Below are positions 18,177-26,839 of a stretch of DNA of 64,000 bases, piece by piece (position 1 is the stretch's first letter; each line of letters starts with the position of its first letter). The stretch spans positions 186,001-250,000 of the forward strand of contig NZ_JAQQTF010000006.1 in assembly GCF_028561275.1 (NCBI RefSeq). Reading direction: 5' to 3'. Under the pieces are notes generated by a model that had not been told where the DNA came from, did not search any database, and saw only the letters and a list, made by a program, of their open reading frames with translations. The stretch comes from Aureisphaera galaxeae. GTDB taxonomy: Bacteria; Bacteroidota; Bacteroidia; Flavobacteriales; Flavobacteriaceae. Both the position numbers and the translations under genes were made by a program.

Positions 18177-18265
18177 GATTGTTGTTGTTTCTCACAAAAC
18201 TATTTCGACAGATTTCAGCCTCAGTTAAAAGAAAAGAAATTGTGGTTCGATCCCATCGGAAAAAA

Positions 18266-19444
18266 CTAATTCGAATGCTTATCCCTATATTTTGAAGGGG
18301 TTAGATCCGTGGCTTTTTTAAAGGCGGTGAAGAAGGTGGACTTCGATTTATACCCCAATTCGTAGGCCAATTGTTCCATTTTGGTATAGTCTCCTGCTAC
18401 TTGGAGTCTGTTTTTTGCCTCTTGAATTCGGTAGTCATTCGTAAGCTGAAAGAAAGTGCATTGCAATTCTTCATTCAAAATCTGGGAGATATGGTGTTTG
18501 CTCAATCCACTAGCTTCAGACAGGGTATTTAATGAAAATTCTGGATTCAGATATAATTGATCTTTTTCGATTACCGTACGAATGTGCTGTAGTTTTTGGG
18601 TTTTGAAGGTGGCCGATAAAGACGACTTTCCGTATTTCTTCATTCCTGATTTGAAGAACTCCGTTTTGCCCAAAATGAATAGGGTAATTAAATACATGGC
18701 AATAGCACTATAGAGATCTGGGGAAAAATGAGGAAACGGACTTTCGAAAAAGACCTCCCCATTAATAACGCCTCCTTGTGAAAAGAACAGGATGAAACCG
18801 CCCAAGGCCAAAATTCCTGTAACATAAATGGACCAGTTCCTTTTGTTCTTATCAGTGTCCCCATTACGTTTTCTTTGGCGAAGTATATACAAACCGCTGA
18901 CTAAGGCATACAGGAATATATGAAGGGACAACAACTCCACTACAACCCAACCTTGAATGCCCCAAGGATCGGTAGAAAAAATAGGGCCTGTGGTCGAAAC
19001 TTCAACTCCCGGTCTAAAATCCTGAACGTACAGTGCCTTCTTTAAATGATCTGGCTGCAAAAAGAAATTGAACGAATACAGAAAGAAAAACAAAAAAGGG
19101 ACAGCATGTAAAATCCTCCACTTAGATTGTTTTTGGGAACCCAAAATAGATACAACATATTCATAGCAAAGAGGTCCCAAAAGAAATACAAAGGGGGCCG
19201 AAACCATGAAAATATGAGGGAACGAAAACAGGTAGCCAGACCTTAGAAAAAAGGATTCGATCATCATAATAAGCAGCACAACCACCGTCGCCACCAAATA
19301 TCGATGAGGACTATAGCGTTTCTTCAACGAGAAAAAGTAAAGGATAAAACCCGCCTGAACCATTCCAAATACCACCACCATGGTAATTACGTCAAATTGC
19401 AACACGGAAGTATTGGTTTGGATTATGGAAGGTAGGATTGTCAT
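18266..19444 (-). CDS. AraC-family transcriptional regulator with N-terminal membrane domain
   Basis: 392 aa. The first ~245 residues hold about seven hydrophobic helices (VVFGMVQAGFILYFF, YLVATVVVLLIMMI, FVFLLGPLCYEYV and others). A linker with basic residues follows, and then two AraC helix-turn-helix units at ~285-390, with the conserved LSKHHISQILNEE recognition segment and YKSKSTFFTAFKKATDLTPSKYR. This layout is a common one-component membrane sensor in Bacteroidota: the membrane part senses an unknown cue and the tail binds DNA. Neighbours (serine hydrolase, NTF2-like lipoprotein) are possible targets; no operator was recognised. Confidence 0.88.
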   Translation of the reverse strand: MTILPSIIQTNTSVLQFDVITMVVVFGMVQAGFILYFFSLKKRYSPHRYLVATVVVLLIMMIESFFLRSGYLFSFPHIFMVSAPFVFLLGPLCYEYVVSILGSQKQSKWRILHAVPFLFFFLYSFNFFLQPDHLKKALYVQDFRPGVEVSTTGPIFSTDPWGIQGWVVVELLSLHIFLYALVSGLYILRQRKRNGDTDKNKRNWSIYVTGILALGGFILFFSQGGVINGEVFFESPFPHFSPDLYSAIAMYLITLFILGKTEFFKSGMKKYGKSSLSATFKTQKLQHIRTVIEKDQLYLNPEFSLNTLSEASGLSKHHISQILNEELQCTFFQLTNDYRIQEAKNRLQVAGDYTKMEQLAYELGYKSKSTFFTAFKKATDLTPSKYRDKHSN

Positions 19445-19508
19445 GAAACACGAAAGTAATCAAAAAATAGCCTTCACCTTCGACTCATAAATTGGAAAAC
19501 AAACCTAG

Positions 19509-20000
19509 TTAAGGTTTGTTGGTAGAGGTTACGCATTCAATCTTCCACTCGTCTCCATACTTTCTATAGATGGCGGTCCAAGCAAAATGAGTTTGTCCTC
19601 GGACATCATTTCCAAGTGAGTCCTTTCGAGTTATTTCTACAATCTTATCTACCACGGTATAGGCCATGGTGAGATCGTCCGAGAACTTAATAATAGGTAG
19701 GGTCACATCGTCCCATTTTTCAAATTCAACCGAAGAAAAGTAACCATGATATCGGGAAATGGTAGCATCCCGTTGCGGTGTGGAAACCACGCCCTTATTC
19801 ACCGATATGAAGTCATCTGCAAGCTGATTGGCAAAGGCGATAGAGTCTTTTTTGAAATGATAGTCGCGCTGGAGATTATGAAGCTCAAGGATTTTATTAC
19901 GCTCTTCTTCCAATGAAGAATCTAGGGGTTGATTGCAAGAAGTTATCGTAAGGAAGCCTATGAGAACAAGAATTAACGTACGGTAAGAAATACAATTCAT
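19509..20000 (-). CDS. NTF2-like (SnoaL/DUF4440-type) lipoprotein
   Basis: 163 aa. Lipobox TITSC (Cys22). The mature domain has the cone-shaped NTF2-fold pattern: an N-terminal helix (EERNKILELHNLQRDYHFKKD), a short LADDFISVNKG turn, then four strands ending in AWTAIYRKYGDEWKIECV, the typical closing strand pair of DUF4440/SnoaL proteins. The fold binds small hydrophobic ligands or serves as a scaffold. It is monocistronic by appearance, 65 bp from the AraC gene. Function unknown. Confidence 0.75.
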   Translation of the reverse strand: MNCISYRTLILVLIGFLTITSCNQPLDSSLEEERNKILELHNLQRDYHFKKDSIAFANQLADDFISVNKGVVSTPQRDATISRYHGYFSSVEFEKWDDVTLPIIKFSDDLTMAYTVVDKIVEITRKDSLGNDVRGQTHFAWTAIYRKYGDEWKIECVTSTNKP

Positions 20001-20062
20001 AATATACGATTTAGGATATCAATATACGGCAAGTTGAGATAGGTTTTTAAAGATTCGGACTC

Positions 20063-21466
20063 CTACCACTTCTTGATACACCTTTTGAAAAGACCTTCCA
20101 GAATTTGAATTACATCCCTATCGCTCAATGTCGTATCGCGCAATGCCTTTACCAAGCCTTCGCACAGGGTGATGATTTTCCTTTTAATCAGTTCGTATTC
20201 GGGAAAGCCCATTACCTCACCTTCGCCTTCCAAAAGATGGTATGGGATGGATACATGCTTGTTGGGTTGTACAAAACCTTTATGGTGAGGCCAGCAAAGA
20301 TCTCCCCAACACATGTATTTTGCCGACATAAACAATATGGGATTCTCAAAGGATTCATGAATATGGTAATGGTCGAAATCTACCAATATTCCGCCCAATG
20401 GATCGGATCGTAATTCGCCCGTAAGCTGAACATTTATCCCATCGAAGGTAACGGGTTCGGGAATCTTTTTAGACACCACAGACAGGTAATTCTTTACAGC
20501 GCCATCCTTTAATTCGTTCTGTTTAAAACGTCCGTGCCATAGATCGAATCCGTCTTCTTTCGGGCATAGCATAAGCCGTGAAGGCGTACTGGCCGAGGTC
20601 ATACCATACTTGCGCAACATCAATTCTATCTCCTTGGTCAATTCATAGTGCTGCGAACCATATTTAGGCAAATCTACGTTGCCCACCACGCGATTGTGTG
20701 CCCGCCTAAAGAGCAATCCCGAGGGTTGATGTAGCGTTTCAATCTCTTCTACTAATTTGCCCTTAGCCTCTTCTATTCGGGTTTTAAGCACCGTTCTATC
20801 GAATCCTAAATCCACAATGGCATAGATAGGAGTCGTCCTATGATTGGATTTTTCATGCCTAAAAATCTGATGGATCAGTTGTTCTATAAACAGTTCCTTG
20901 TAGCATCCGCGAAGCGGCATTAGGCCGCTGGAATGTGTTTTATTGCTTGGAGTTTTATCGGGAGCCACCCCAACCCCTTTAATATCCAGAAGGCCCTTAT
21001 CATGCATTTGCTCTCCGATTTCAGTAAAAGGACCAAGACAAGTAATGGTGTCCTGAATGGAGAACACCAATGCTCTTCCATAATGTGGTGGACGGTATGC
21101 ATTTGTTTGATTCGAACCTGTCTCAATTTTGCTATTTACGGTAGTTCCCTTGGCTTGTTGGGTAGAAACGTACCCGCCATGACGTAACAACCATTTATCG
21201 ATAAGATTATGAATTCTCTGTGTTCTCTTTTTGCCATGCATAGTGGCAAGGGAAGGATTTCGTTTCAACAATTCAGTCTCGCTCAATTGTGGGAAATCGT
21301 GCATTAGGAGGGGATAGTTCGCGAAGACAACCTTGGCCGTTTCAACCTGAACCACGGTTTCTTGTTTGGCTTCCCTTTTATTGATTTCAGAAATATCGTA
21401 GAAAACGTCTTCGGTTCCTTCTGCAAAATAAGGGAATGATTGATTTCTCTGAAAATCAAATTTCAT
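20063..21466 (-). CDS. Cytoplasmic protein with distant SelO-like (pseudokinase AMPylator) pattern
   Basis: 467 aa, no signal peptide, no membrane helix. A block around residues 130-215 reads YGRALVF, then LLDIKGVGVAP, GLMPLRG-YKELFIEQLI. It resembles in order the nucleotide-binding core of SelO (GDGRA, LKGAGxTPYSR, LRSSIREYL), where the lysine binds ATP and the enzyme transfers AMP to proteins. A later VDLGFD and ILVDFDHYHIHESFENP could supply metal-binding acidic residues. The likeness is by eye and weak; the protein may instead be an unnamed family. Stands alone, divergent from the LytTR regulator. Confidence 0.5.
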   Translation of the reverse strand: MKFDFQRNQSFPYFAEGTEDVFYDISEINKREAKQETVVQVETAKVVFANYPLLMHDFPQLSETELLKRNPSLATMHGKKRTQRIHNLIDKWLLRHGGYVSTQQAKGTTVNSKIETGSNQTNAYRPPHYGRALVFSIQDTITCLGPFTEIGEQMHDKGLLDIKGVGVAPDKTPSNKTHSSGLMPLRGCYKELFIEQLIHQIFRHEKSNHRTTPIYAIVDLGFDRTVLKTRIEEAKGKLVEEIETLHQPSGLLFRRAHNRVVGNVDLPKYGSQHYELTKEIELMLRKYGMTSASTPSRLMLCPKEDGFDLWHGRFKQNELKDGAVKNYLSVVSKKIPEPVTFDGINVQLTGELRSDPLGGILVDFDHYHIHESFENPILFMSAKYMCWGDLCWPHHKGFVQPNKHVSIPYHLLEGEGEVMGFPEYELIKRKIITLCEGLVKALRDTTLSDRDVIQILEGLFKRCIKKW

Positions 21467-21642
21467 TGGACTATCTAACTATTAATTAAAGGCTGGGGAA
21501 GTGTCACGAAGATACCAAGTTTATGAAAAAGAGCAATACCCATCACATTTTTGATTGTTCGAATGAAGCGTTTGTTTGTGTATGAAGAAATAAATGCTTA
21601 AAATAGATATCCAAAGAAAGTCGATTCCGCAGTACACTATAT

Positions 21643-22470
21643 ATGCCATTTTTCGATTATTTTAAAACGCCTTTCCCTCGTCCCGAAAGAAACAAAAAGA
21701 GCATTTTTTGGGTGGTTCTGGTAGGAATAAGTGCCAGCATATTTATCCTGCTGTACAAACCCTTTGGTATTCAGAATGAGACAGGTGAATGGTTCATAAA
21801 CCTTATCATCTTTGGCATTGGATTATTATTCATTGTATCGGTTCTTTTTGCGGAATGGTTTCTTCCATGGGTATTTCCGAAGCCATTCAGAAAATGGACC
21901 TTGGGAAAAGCTCTAATCTGGTATTCCCTACTCATTCTTTTCTTGGGAATGAATAACTTTCTCTATAAAAATTACTGGGCGGGCTTTAAAGAATTTACTT
22001 GGAGCGAATTTTTGATGGTGCTCGCCAGAACGTTGGGCATCGGGATTACGGTAACCTTCTTTGTATTGGGCATTTGGCGCTATGTAAATCGCCGAAAATT
22101 CTCTCTTATTTCTTTGAATGAAAACTATTTGGTGACTTCCCAAGATGGGAAATCGGTACGGTTTAATCCGAAGGATATCCTGTACATAAGCAGTGATGAT
22201 AATTATGTAGACATACACTACGAAGAAAAGGGCGCCAGAAAAAAAATGGTGTTGCGTTCCAGCCTTAAAAATGTAGAATCCCAAATCGTAAATCCGCTCT
22301 CTCCTATCCTGCGTTGCCATAGAAGTTATCTTATCAATGCAGAATACTTTTCTATTAAAAAAATGACCAGTAGAAGTATGACCATTGGTCTCACTGGCTA
22401 CGAAGATGAAGTCCCCGTTTCCAAACAATACGCCGAGCAGATACAACAGCGGTTGCAAATTCGTCCCTAA
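21643..22470 (+). CDS. LytTR-family regulator with four membrane helices
   Basis: 275 aa. Four predicted membrane helices occupy ~20-160 (SIFWVVLVGISASIFILL, FINLIIFGIGLLFIVSVLF, ALIWYSLLILFLGM, LARTLGIGITVTFFVLGI). The C-terminal ~170-270 is a LytTR DNA-binding domain: FNPKDILYISSDDNYVDIHY, LRSSLKNVES, ILRCHRSYLIN, all conserved features. It would be a membrane-bound one-component regulator. It sits upstream of the SCP2-cupin gene (22601) on the same strand, a possible target. No operator pair is clear. Confidence 0.88.
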   Translation: MPFFDYFKTPFPRPERNKKSIFWVVLVGISASIFILLYKPFGIQNETGEWFINLIIFGIGLLFIVSVLFAEWFLPWVFPKPFRKWTLGKALIWYSLLILFLGMNNFLYKNYWAGFKEFTWSEFLMVLARTLGIGITVTFFVLGIWRYVNRRKFSLISLNENYLVTSQDGKSVRFNPKDILYISSDDNYVDIHYEEKGARKKMVLRSSLKNVESQIVNPLSPILRCHRSYLINAEYFSIKKMTSRSMTIGLTGYEDEVPVSKQYAEQIQQRLQIRP

Positions 22471-22600
22471 AACCTGCATATTCCCCACAAAGCCCCGTAA
22501 ATATTGATTTTTAAGGGGTATTTATAATTCATTTGCGATGAAGAAATTCCCCGTTGGGAATGAAAAAAATTGTTTCAATAACCCTTAAATCATCGATCAA

Positions 22601-23440
22601 ATGAAAACAATGAAATCTATTTTAATCGCTTTACTGAGCATAATTACACTTCAGGTAACTATAGCACAGGCATCCTATTCGGAAACCTTGGCATCCCTAC
22701 AAGAACTTACGGAAGTGTTGGACGAGAACAGAAAAGCTTCGGACATTATCCTTTCCTATGTAGAGGATTATCGAAACGACCGTTTTGCTGCCGAACCTAT
22801 TTTGTTTGGGATTGAAGTCCCCGATCAAGGAAAGTGGACGGTACAGGTGACGGGAAAGAAAAAAGGAGACACTTGGGAAGTGCTGCTTACAGACGGACTT
22901 CCCCAAAAACCCACCTTTGTGTACAACATCGAGTTTGAAACCTTACAAGCCATAGACCAAGGCATTATCAATGCCCTTACGGCACAAGGGAAAGCCTTTG
23001 CAGGAGACTACACTCCCATGAGTGTACAGAATATGGATGGTTTTGAGCCAACGGCGGAAGCGGATGCCAAGATCAATCCTTTTTCCTTTCATTTCTGGAC
23101 CCGAGGCTTTCCAGAAATCATTCCATTTGGGGAAGGAACCACACGAAGAGCCCACGGTTCCAATTTCACCGTATTCTACTATGAAACCGGAATACGAACA
23201 GCATGGTATCGTATTATGCCCGAGGAACGTGTGCGGGACGATGCTCGTGAACAAGCAGCTCCCTTTCCCATGATAGTGGTAGCCATTAAAGGCACTACTG
23301 AAGGGGAAGTCGATGGACAAAGAGTATCCATTTCAGAAGGTAATACCATCTTCATTCCTGCCAATGTCATGCACAAATGGTGGAATGAAACTGATGAAGC
23401 AGCCGAAGCCGTGCTTATTATGTTCGGAAAAGGCGCCTAA
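22601..23440 (+). CDS. Secreted SCP2-like and cupin fusion protein
   Basis: 279 aa with a signal peptide ending TIAQA (residues ~4-25; Met1 and Met4 both possible starts). Residues ~55-150 show an SCP2 sterol-carrier-like pattern (FGIEVPDQGKWTVQV, FETLQAIDQGIINALTAQGKAFAGDY), a lipid-binding fold. Residues ~185-278 are a cupin barrel with motif 2 GNTIFIPANVMHKWWNET; the motif-1 region (TAWYRIMPEE) lacks most metal-binding histidines, so ligand binding may be altered. The fusion suggests binding or conversion of a hydrophobic periplasmic molecule. It follows a LytTR regulator. Confidence 0.7.
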   Translation: MKTMKSILIALLSIITLQVTIAQASYSETLASLQELTEVLDENRKASDIILSYVEDYRNDRFAAEPILFGIEVPDQGKWTVQVTGKKKGDTWEVLLTDGLPQKPTFVYNIEFETLQAIDQGIINALTAQGKAFAGDYTPMSVQNMDGFEPTAEADAKINPFSFHFWTRGFPEIIPFGEGTTRRAHGSNFTVFYYETGIRTAWYRIMPEERVRDDAREQAAPFPMIVVAIKGTTEGEVDGQRVSISEGNTIFIPANVMHKWWNETDEAAEAVLIMFGKGA

Positions 23441-23539
23441 GGAAATCTGTTGCGCGCGTCTATCGACGTGCGCAACTTTATGTGGAGATTAACAACAACA
23501 TATTGTATCTTAGGAAAAAAGTCACATTACCGATTAGGC

Positions 23540-24409
23540 ATGATTACCCTCACAAGAGTTTTTGTTTTGATCTCACTTCTCTCGATAGGCGTTAGCTGCA
23601 GAAACGCCCAATCCCATATAAGTATTCAAAATGAAAACAATTGGCTTATTGACAAAGGATTAACAAAGCCAGAAAGTATGCTTTACGACTCCGATTTGGA
23701 TGTGTTTTACATTTCCAACGGAGAAGCCTACCAACCGGGAACTTCGGGCTTCCTATCCAAGGTATCTTCGGCCGGTGAGTTACTATCGCTCCGTTGGATT
23801 GATAGTTTAAGCCGCCCTACGGGTATGGCCCTTCGAGATGGAAAACTCTACGTTGCCGATGTAAATGCGCTTCGTGTTATTGATACTCAAACTGGTGAAC
23901 TTATCAAAACCTTCAAGGAACCCATTCCCAACTCGGGATTGAATGATGTTACCATTTCTTCAAAAGGAGAAGTGTTCGTAACGGCTTCTTTTGTTCATTC
24001 TGTTTTTAAATTGGAAAATGACACATTGGTCCCTTGGCTTCAGGATGAAGATCTTTTGAAATGGGCCAACGGAATTACATCACATCGAAACAAAATTATG
24101 GTAGGTGGACTTCATCTCTGCGCTATTGACATTGAATCTAAAGCCATTAATAAAATTACACTTGTCCCGGAATTTTCAGATTTCGATGGCCTTATTCCCG
24201 ACAGACAGGGCGGATATATTGCCACCACGGTTGAAGGCGGGCAATTGCTCCATATAGACATCTTGGGAAATACCATAGAGCTTAAAACGGATAAAGAGGT
24301 ATATCTTGGCGATCTCACTTTTATACGCGATCAACTTCGGATTTTCATTCCTAGAGGGAATCATGCGACCAACGATTATTTTATTTCCGTGATCGAATTA
24401 ACTAAATAA
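23540..24409 (+). CDS. Lipoprotein beta-propeller of SMP-30/gluconolactonase type
   Basis: 289 aa from the ATG at 23540, chosen because it gives the lipoprotein signal MITLTRVFVLISLLSIGVSC; the frame is open 30 codons further upstream with no signal-like sequence. The mature protein has the repeated blade pattern of SMP-30-like six-bladed propellers (KPESMLYDSDLDVFYISNG, RPTGMALRDGKLYVAD, GLNDVTISSKGEVFVT, WANGITSHRNKIMVGG). In this family a metal-binding Glu and Asn/Asp mediate lactone hydrolysis; Glu near residue 37 and Asn in NDVT fit. Substrate unknown. Its stop is 6 bp from the convergent acetyltransferase gene. Confidence 0.75.
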   Translation: MITLTRVFVLISLLSIGVSCRNAQSHISIQNENNWLIDKGLTKPESMLYDSDLDVFYISNGEAYQPGTSGFLSKVSSAGELLSLRWIDSLSRPTGMALRDGKLYVADVNALRVIDTQTGELIKTFKEPIPNSGLNDVTISSKGEVFVTASFVHSVFKLENDTLVPWLQDEDLLKWANGITSHRNKIMVGGLHLCAIDIESKAINKITLVPEFSDFDGLIPDRQGGYIATTVEGGQLLHIDILGNTIELKTDKEVYLGDLTFIRDQLRIFIPRGNHATNDYFISVIELTK

Positions 24410-24415
24410 TCCATC

Positions 24416-24931
24416 CTAGAATGCATTCAGTTGCCAATAACCTACATCGATTCTTTTCCCCAATTTAATCCCCATTGCCTTAAAATGAGCCGTTTTTACA
24501 AAATTGAAGTGTTCGTGAAGTGCTACACAGGCATCATTGGGAAGGGCAATACCTCCCAAAAGCGACCTATACCCCTTCCTCCTCATTAGCCGCAGTACTT
24601 CTGCGTACAAAAGCTTTCCAATACCACGGCCCCTATACTTATTGTTCACATAAACGGACAACTCGAACGTGCCTTCATAGGCACTTTTGTTATAGGCGTT
24701 TCCTTTCCAATGCGTGGCCCTTGCATAGCCCATCACAACCTTGTCTTCTTCATATACCAACCATGGCAAAGCCTCCGGATGACTAGAAATCTTCCCCTCC
24801 ATTTGTCCAAACGAATGAGGCTTCATTTCGAAGGTAGCAATAGAGTTTTTCACGTAGTAATTGAAGATTTTACAAAGCGTTTTAGTGTCTCCCATCGCTA
24901 CCCTGCGTATATTCCCCGTGCGGTTCCCCAT
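24416..24931 (-). CDS. GNAT acetyltransferase of phosphinothricin/arsinothricin (PAT/ArsN) type
   Basis: 171 aa from the Met at 24931, preferred because the family begins with IRRVAMGDTKTLCKIFNYYV and because a longer start would sit inside the upstream gene. NYYVKNSIATFEMKP is the PAT-family signature at the substrate pocket. The acetyl-CoA loop is RGRGIGKLL, and the end (NDACVALHEHFNFVKTAHF) is typical. PAT/YncA/ArsN enzymes N-acetylate amino-acid analogues such as phosphinothricin, methionine sulfoximine or arsinothricin. It is the last gene of a minus-strand run that starts near an ArsR regulator, so a detoxifying role fits. The start codon begins 1 bp before the upstream stop. Confidence 0.82.
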   Translation of the reverse strand: MGNRTGNIRRVAMGDTKTLCKIFNYYVKNSIATFEMKPHSFGQMEGKISSHPEALPWLVYEEDKVVMGYARATHWKGNAYNKSAYEGTFELSVYVNNKYRGRGIGKLLYAEVLRLMRRKGYRSLLGGIALPNDACVALHEHFNFVKTAHFKAMGIKLGKRIDVGYWQLNAF

Positions 24932-24932
24932 A

Positions 24933-25817
24933 TTATTCCCATTCTTTTTTAGCCGCGGCCAAATCTTCCTGAAATACGGGATTGGACCACATGGCAGAAA
25001 GCATACGATGTGCCAATATTCTTGCCGCTTCTTCATCGCTGGGATAATGTATTCCCATGATTTCACGCGATTCGCCCACTTCGTAAGCCACATTAAGAAA
25101 TTCTTGTCGTTTTTCAGGAATCAATTCACTCCAGGCAAACGCCTGAATATAGGCCCACAGGGTATGTCCACTGGCAAAAGAGGGAGACGAGATTCGTGCT
25201 AAAGGATCCAGTTTAGGCTCCAAATGGTAGGGTCTAGCGCGAAGCAAATGGTATTTCACGGCAAATTCCATCAATCGCATATCACGAGTAATCCCTTTAA
25301 GTAATACTGCCGTGGCCGGGTAATTTTCGGCCGTGGTATTCGGTCCCATGACCGTAGCTCCTTCATAAAATAGGTACTCCAAGTTTTGTTCGTACCGCCT
25401 ATGTGATTTCAACACATTGGCATGGGGCCAATAACCAATGGGCGCCAGCACATTCAACGATCTATCTTCCTGTTCTTTTGTTCTTTTTTCCTGCCATTCA
25501 AGCAAATAGTCCAATTCCGCCTTAGTTTGATCCGAACTATTGGCTGGAAATTGAATGCTCCTTTTCAATTCTTCCACTTGAGCGGGGGTTAAATAAGCAG
25601 GTGTGATCATGGTATAAATGAGGGTTCCACTGCTATAGTCGGAAGGAGGAAATACAATATCGTCCAGGGCAGCTCGCTCGGCATTGGGTTCTGCGCTTAA
25701 TTGCAGAAGCGAAGCATAGTGGTTCTTGGCTTCTTCCAAAGGATGCAACTTTTGGGCTTCAACGGCACAGCCAGCTAGTAAGAATACTAATGAGAGGGTA
25801 TGGATTTCTTTGATCAT
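24933..25817 (-). CDS. PAP2-family (class A acid phosphatase-like) lipoprotein
   Basis: 294 aa, lipobox LAGC (Cys17). The three PAP2 phosphatase motifs are intact: KYHLLRARP (Lys188, Arg195-Pro196), PSFASGH (residues 212-218, His218) and SREIMGIHYPSD (Arg251, His257, Asp261). This superfamily includes non-specific acid phosphatases and vanadium haloperoxidases; the PSxxSGH spacing and length fit class A acid phosphatase, with a periplasmic active site. It is in the ArsR-linked run, 25 bp after the nitrobindin-like gene. Substrate unknown; a haloperoxidase role is less likely. Confidence 0.85.
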   Translation of the reverse strand: MIKEIHTLSLVFLLAGCAVEAQKLHPLEEAKNHYASLLQLSAEPNAERAALDDIVFPPSDYSSGTLIYTMITPAYLTPAQVEELKRSIQFPANSSDQTKAELDYLLEWQEKRTKEQEDRSLNVLAPIGYWPHANVLKSHRRYEQNLEYLFYEGATVMGPNTTAENYPATAVLLKGITRDMRLMEFAVKYHLLRARPYHLEPKLDPLARISSPSFASGHTLWAYIQAFAWSELIPEKRQEFLNVAYEVGESREIMGIHYPSDEEAARILAHRMLSAMWSNPVFQEDLAAAKKEWE

Positions 25818-25842
25818 GGCATTCGGTTTAATGGATTGGTGT

Positions 25843-26340
25843 TTATACTTTGTATAGGTTCGATTGGAAATGATGGGTCATTTCTTCCACTTGGCTCGTC
25901 GACATTTCCATGCGACAGTTGAGTGAATTCCCGGTTACGGTAAAAATCCGTTTAGATTTTAGTGCTTGGGCCAAGCCTTCTTCGTTGCGAAGGGATTCGC
26001 TTTCGAAAATGAATTGCACGGCATCCCCTTCTTCTTTACAGATGCCATGGCATACTTCCATGCGTCCATTCATGTGCGTAGTATAAAGCCTTGTTTCAGC
26101 TTCGGAAAGTGCTACAATAAAGCCCAATTCCCAGTGCAATACTTTTATCTCCTTAGGACTTCTAGACCAAGTTCGCTGTTCGAATCGTAAAAAAGGTTCG
26201 TTGCCAAAATGCATAAAACTTGTCCTTTCTTCGAATTGAAATGATGCTATGGTTGGAAAGCTACCTGCTCCCTTTCCCATCCATTGTCCCTGTAAACGAT
26301 GCAAAGGCCCGGACTTAATGTATGAAGGTGTTTTCTCCAT
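25843..26340 (-). CDS. Nitrobindin-like (THAP4/FABP-fold) heme-binding domain protein
   Basis: 165 aa, cytoplasmic. LQGQWMGKGAGSFPTIASFQFEERTSF matches the nitrobindin opening (GxWxGxG, FPTI, F-EE), followed by RFEQRTW, LHWELGFI, and the C-terminal helix MTHHFQSNLYK, where family members place the heme-ligating histidine. Nitrobindins are ten-stranded barrels that bind ferric heme and react with nitric oxide or peroxynitrite. It lies between the DinB gene (13-bp gap) and the PAP2 gene in one run, suggesting a stress or detoxification theme. Heme binding is inferred from family. Confidence 0.72.
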   Translation of the reverse strand: MEKTPSYIKSGPLHRLQGQWMGKGAGSFPTIASFQFEERTSFMHFGNEPFLRFEQRTWSRSPKEIKVLHWELGFIVALSEAETRLYTTHMNGRMEVCHGICKEEGDAVQFIFESESLRNEEGLAQALKSKRIFTVTGNSLNCRMEMSTSQVEEMTHHFQSNLYKV

Positions 26341-26353
26341 GTAATTCTGTTCG

Positions 26354-26836
26354 TTATTTTATGAGATATTCTTCTTTGGTTAACCACAATTCTTCCATAC
26401 GGTACATGTGAAAAAAATCATGCATAAGCACATGTCGTAAAAGAATATGGGCATCATACCTTTCGTATTCAGGATGAACGGCCTTTTTGGACCAAACGTC
26501 CGCCCCAAAACTGCCAACTAATTGCACTGTTTGCGCTCTTAGCATTTCGAAATCAGAAAGCGCCACTTCCAAATCCCTATGAATTAAGTCCTCTTCCGTT
26601 ACCGTTTCCCCTGGTAAGTAGGGTGTGAAATTGGGATTTGGATCATTTTTGAATGTTTGAAATCGATCGTAAATCATTTTCTCGGCTTCCGCTAGATGAC
26701 AAACGTGCTCATGAAGGGTCCACTTCCCTGTTATGCGAATTTCGATACGCCTTTGAGCATCTACATTTTCACAAAAAATCCTCAGAATAACTGGGGAATT
26801 CTGTAGGCCTTGTATCAGTTCCTTTCTATCTTTCAT
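26354..26836 (-). CDS. DinB-like (YfiT/thiol-transferase fold) protein
   Basis: 160 aa. The four-helix DinB bundle pattern is clear: GKWTLHEHVCHLAEAEKMIYDRF (first metal-binding His), a central EEDLIHRDLEVALSDFEMLR helix, and a late YDAHILLRHVLMHDFFHMYRMEEL with the last metal-binding histidines. DinB/YfiT proteins bind a metal and several act as thiol-dependent S-transferases that move a low-molecular-weight thiol onto toxic molecules. It lies 3 bp after the flavoprotein gene, so both are co-translated. Substrate unknown. Confidence 0.82.
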   Translation of the reverse strand: MKDRKELIQGLQNSPVILRIFCENVDAQRRIEIRITGKWTLHEHVCHLAEAEKMIYDRFQTFKNDPNPNFTPYLPGETVTEEDLIHRDLEVALSDFEMLRAQTVQLVGSFGADVWSKKAVHPEYERYDAHILLRHVLMHDFFHMYRMEELWLTKEEYLIK

Positions 26837-26839
26837 ACG

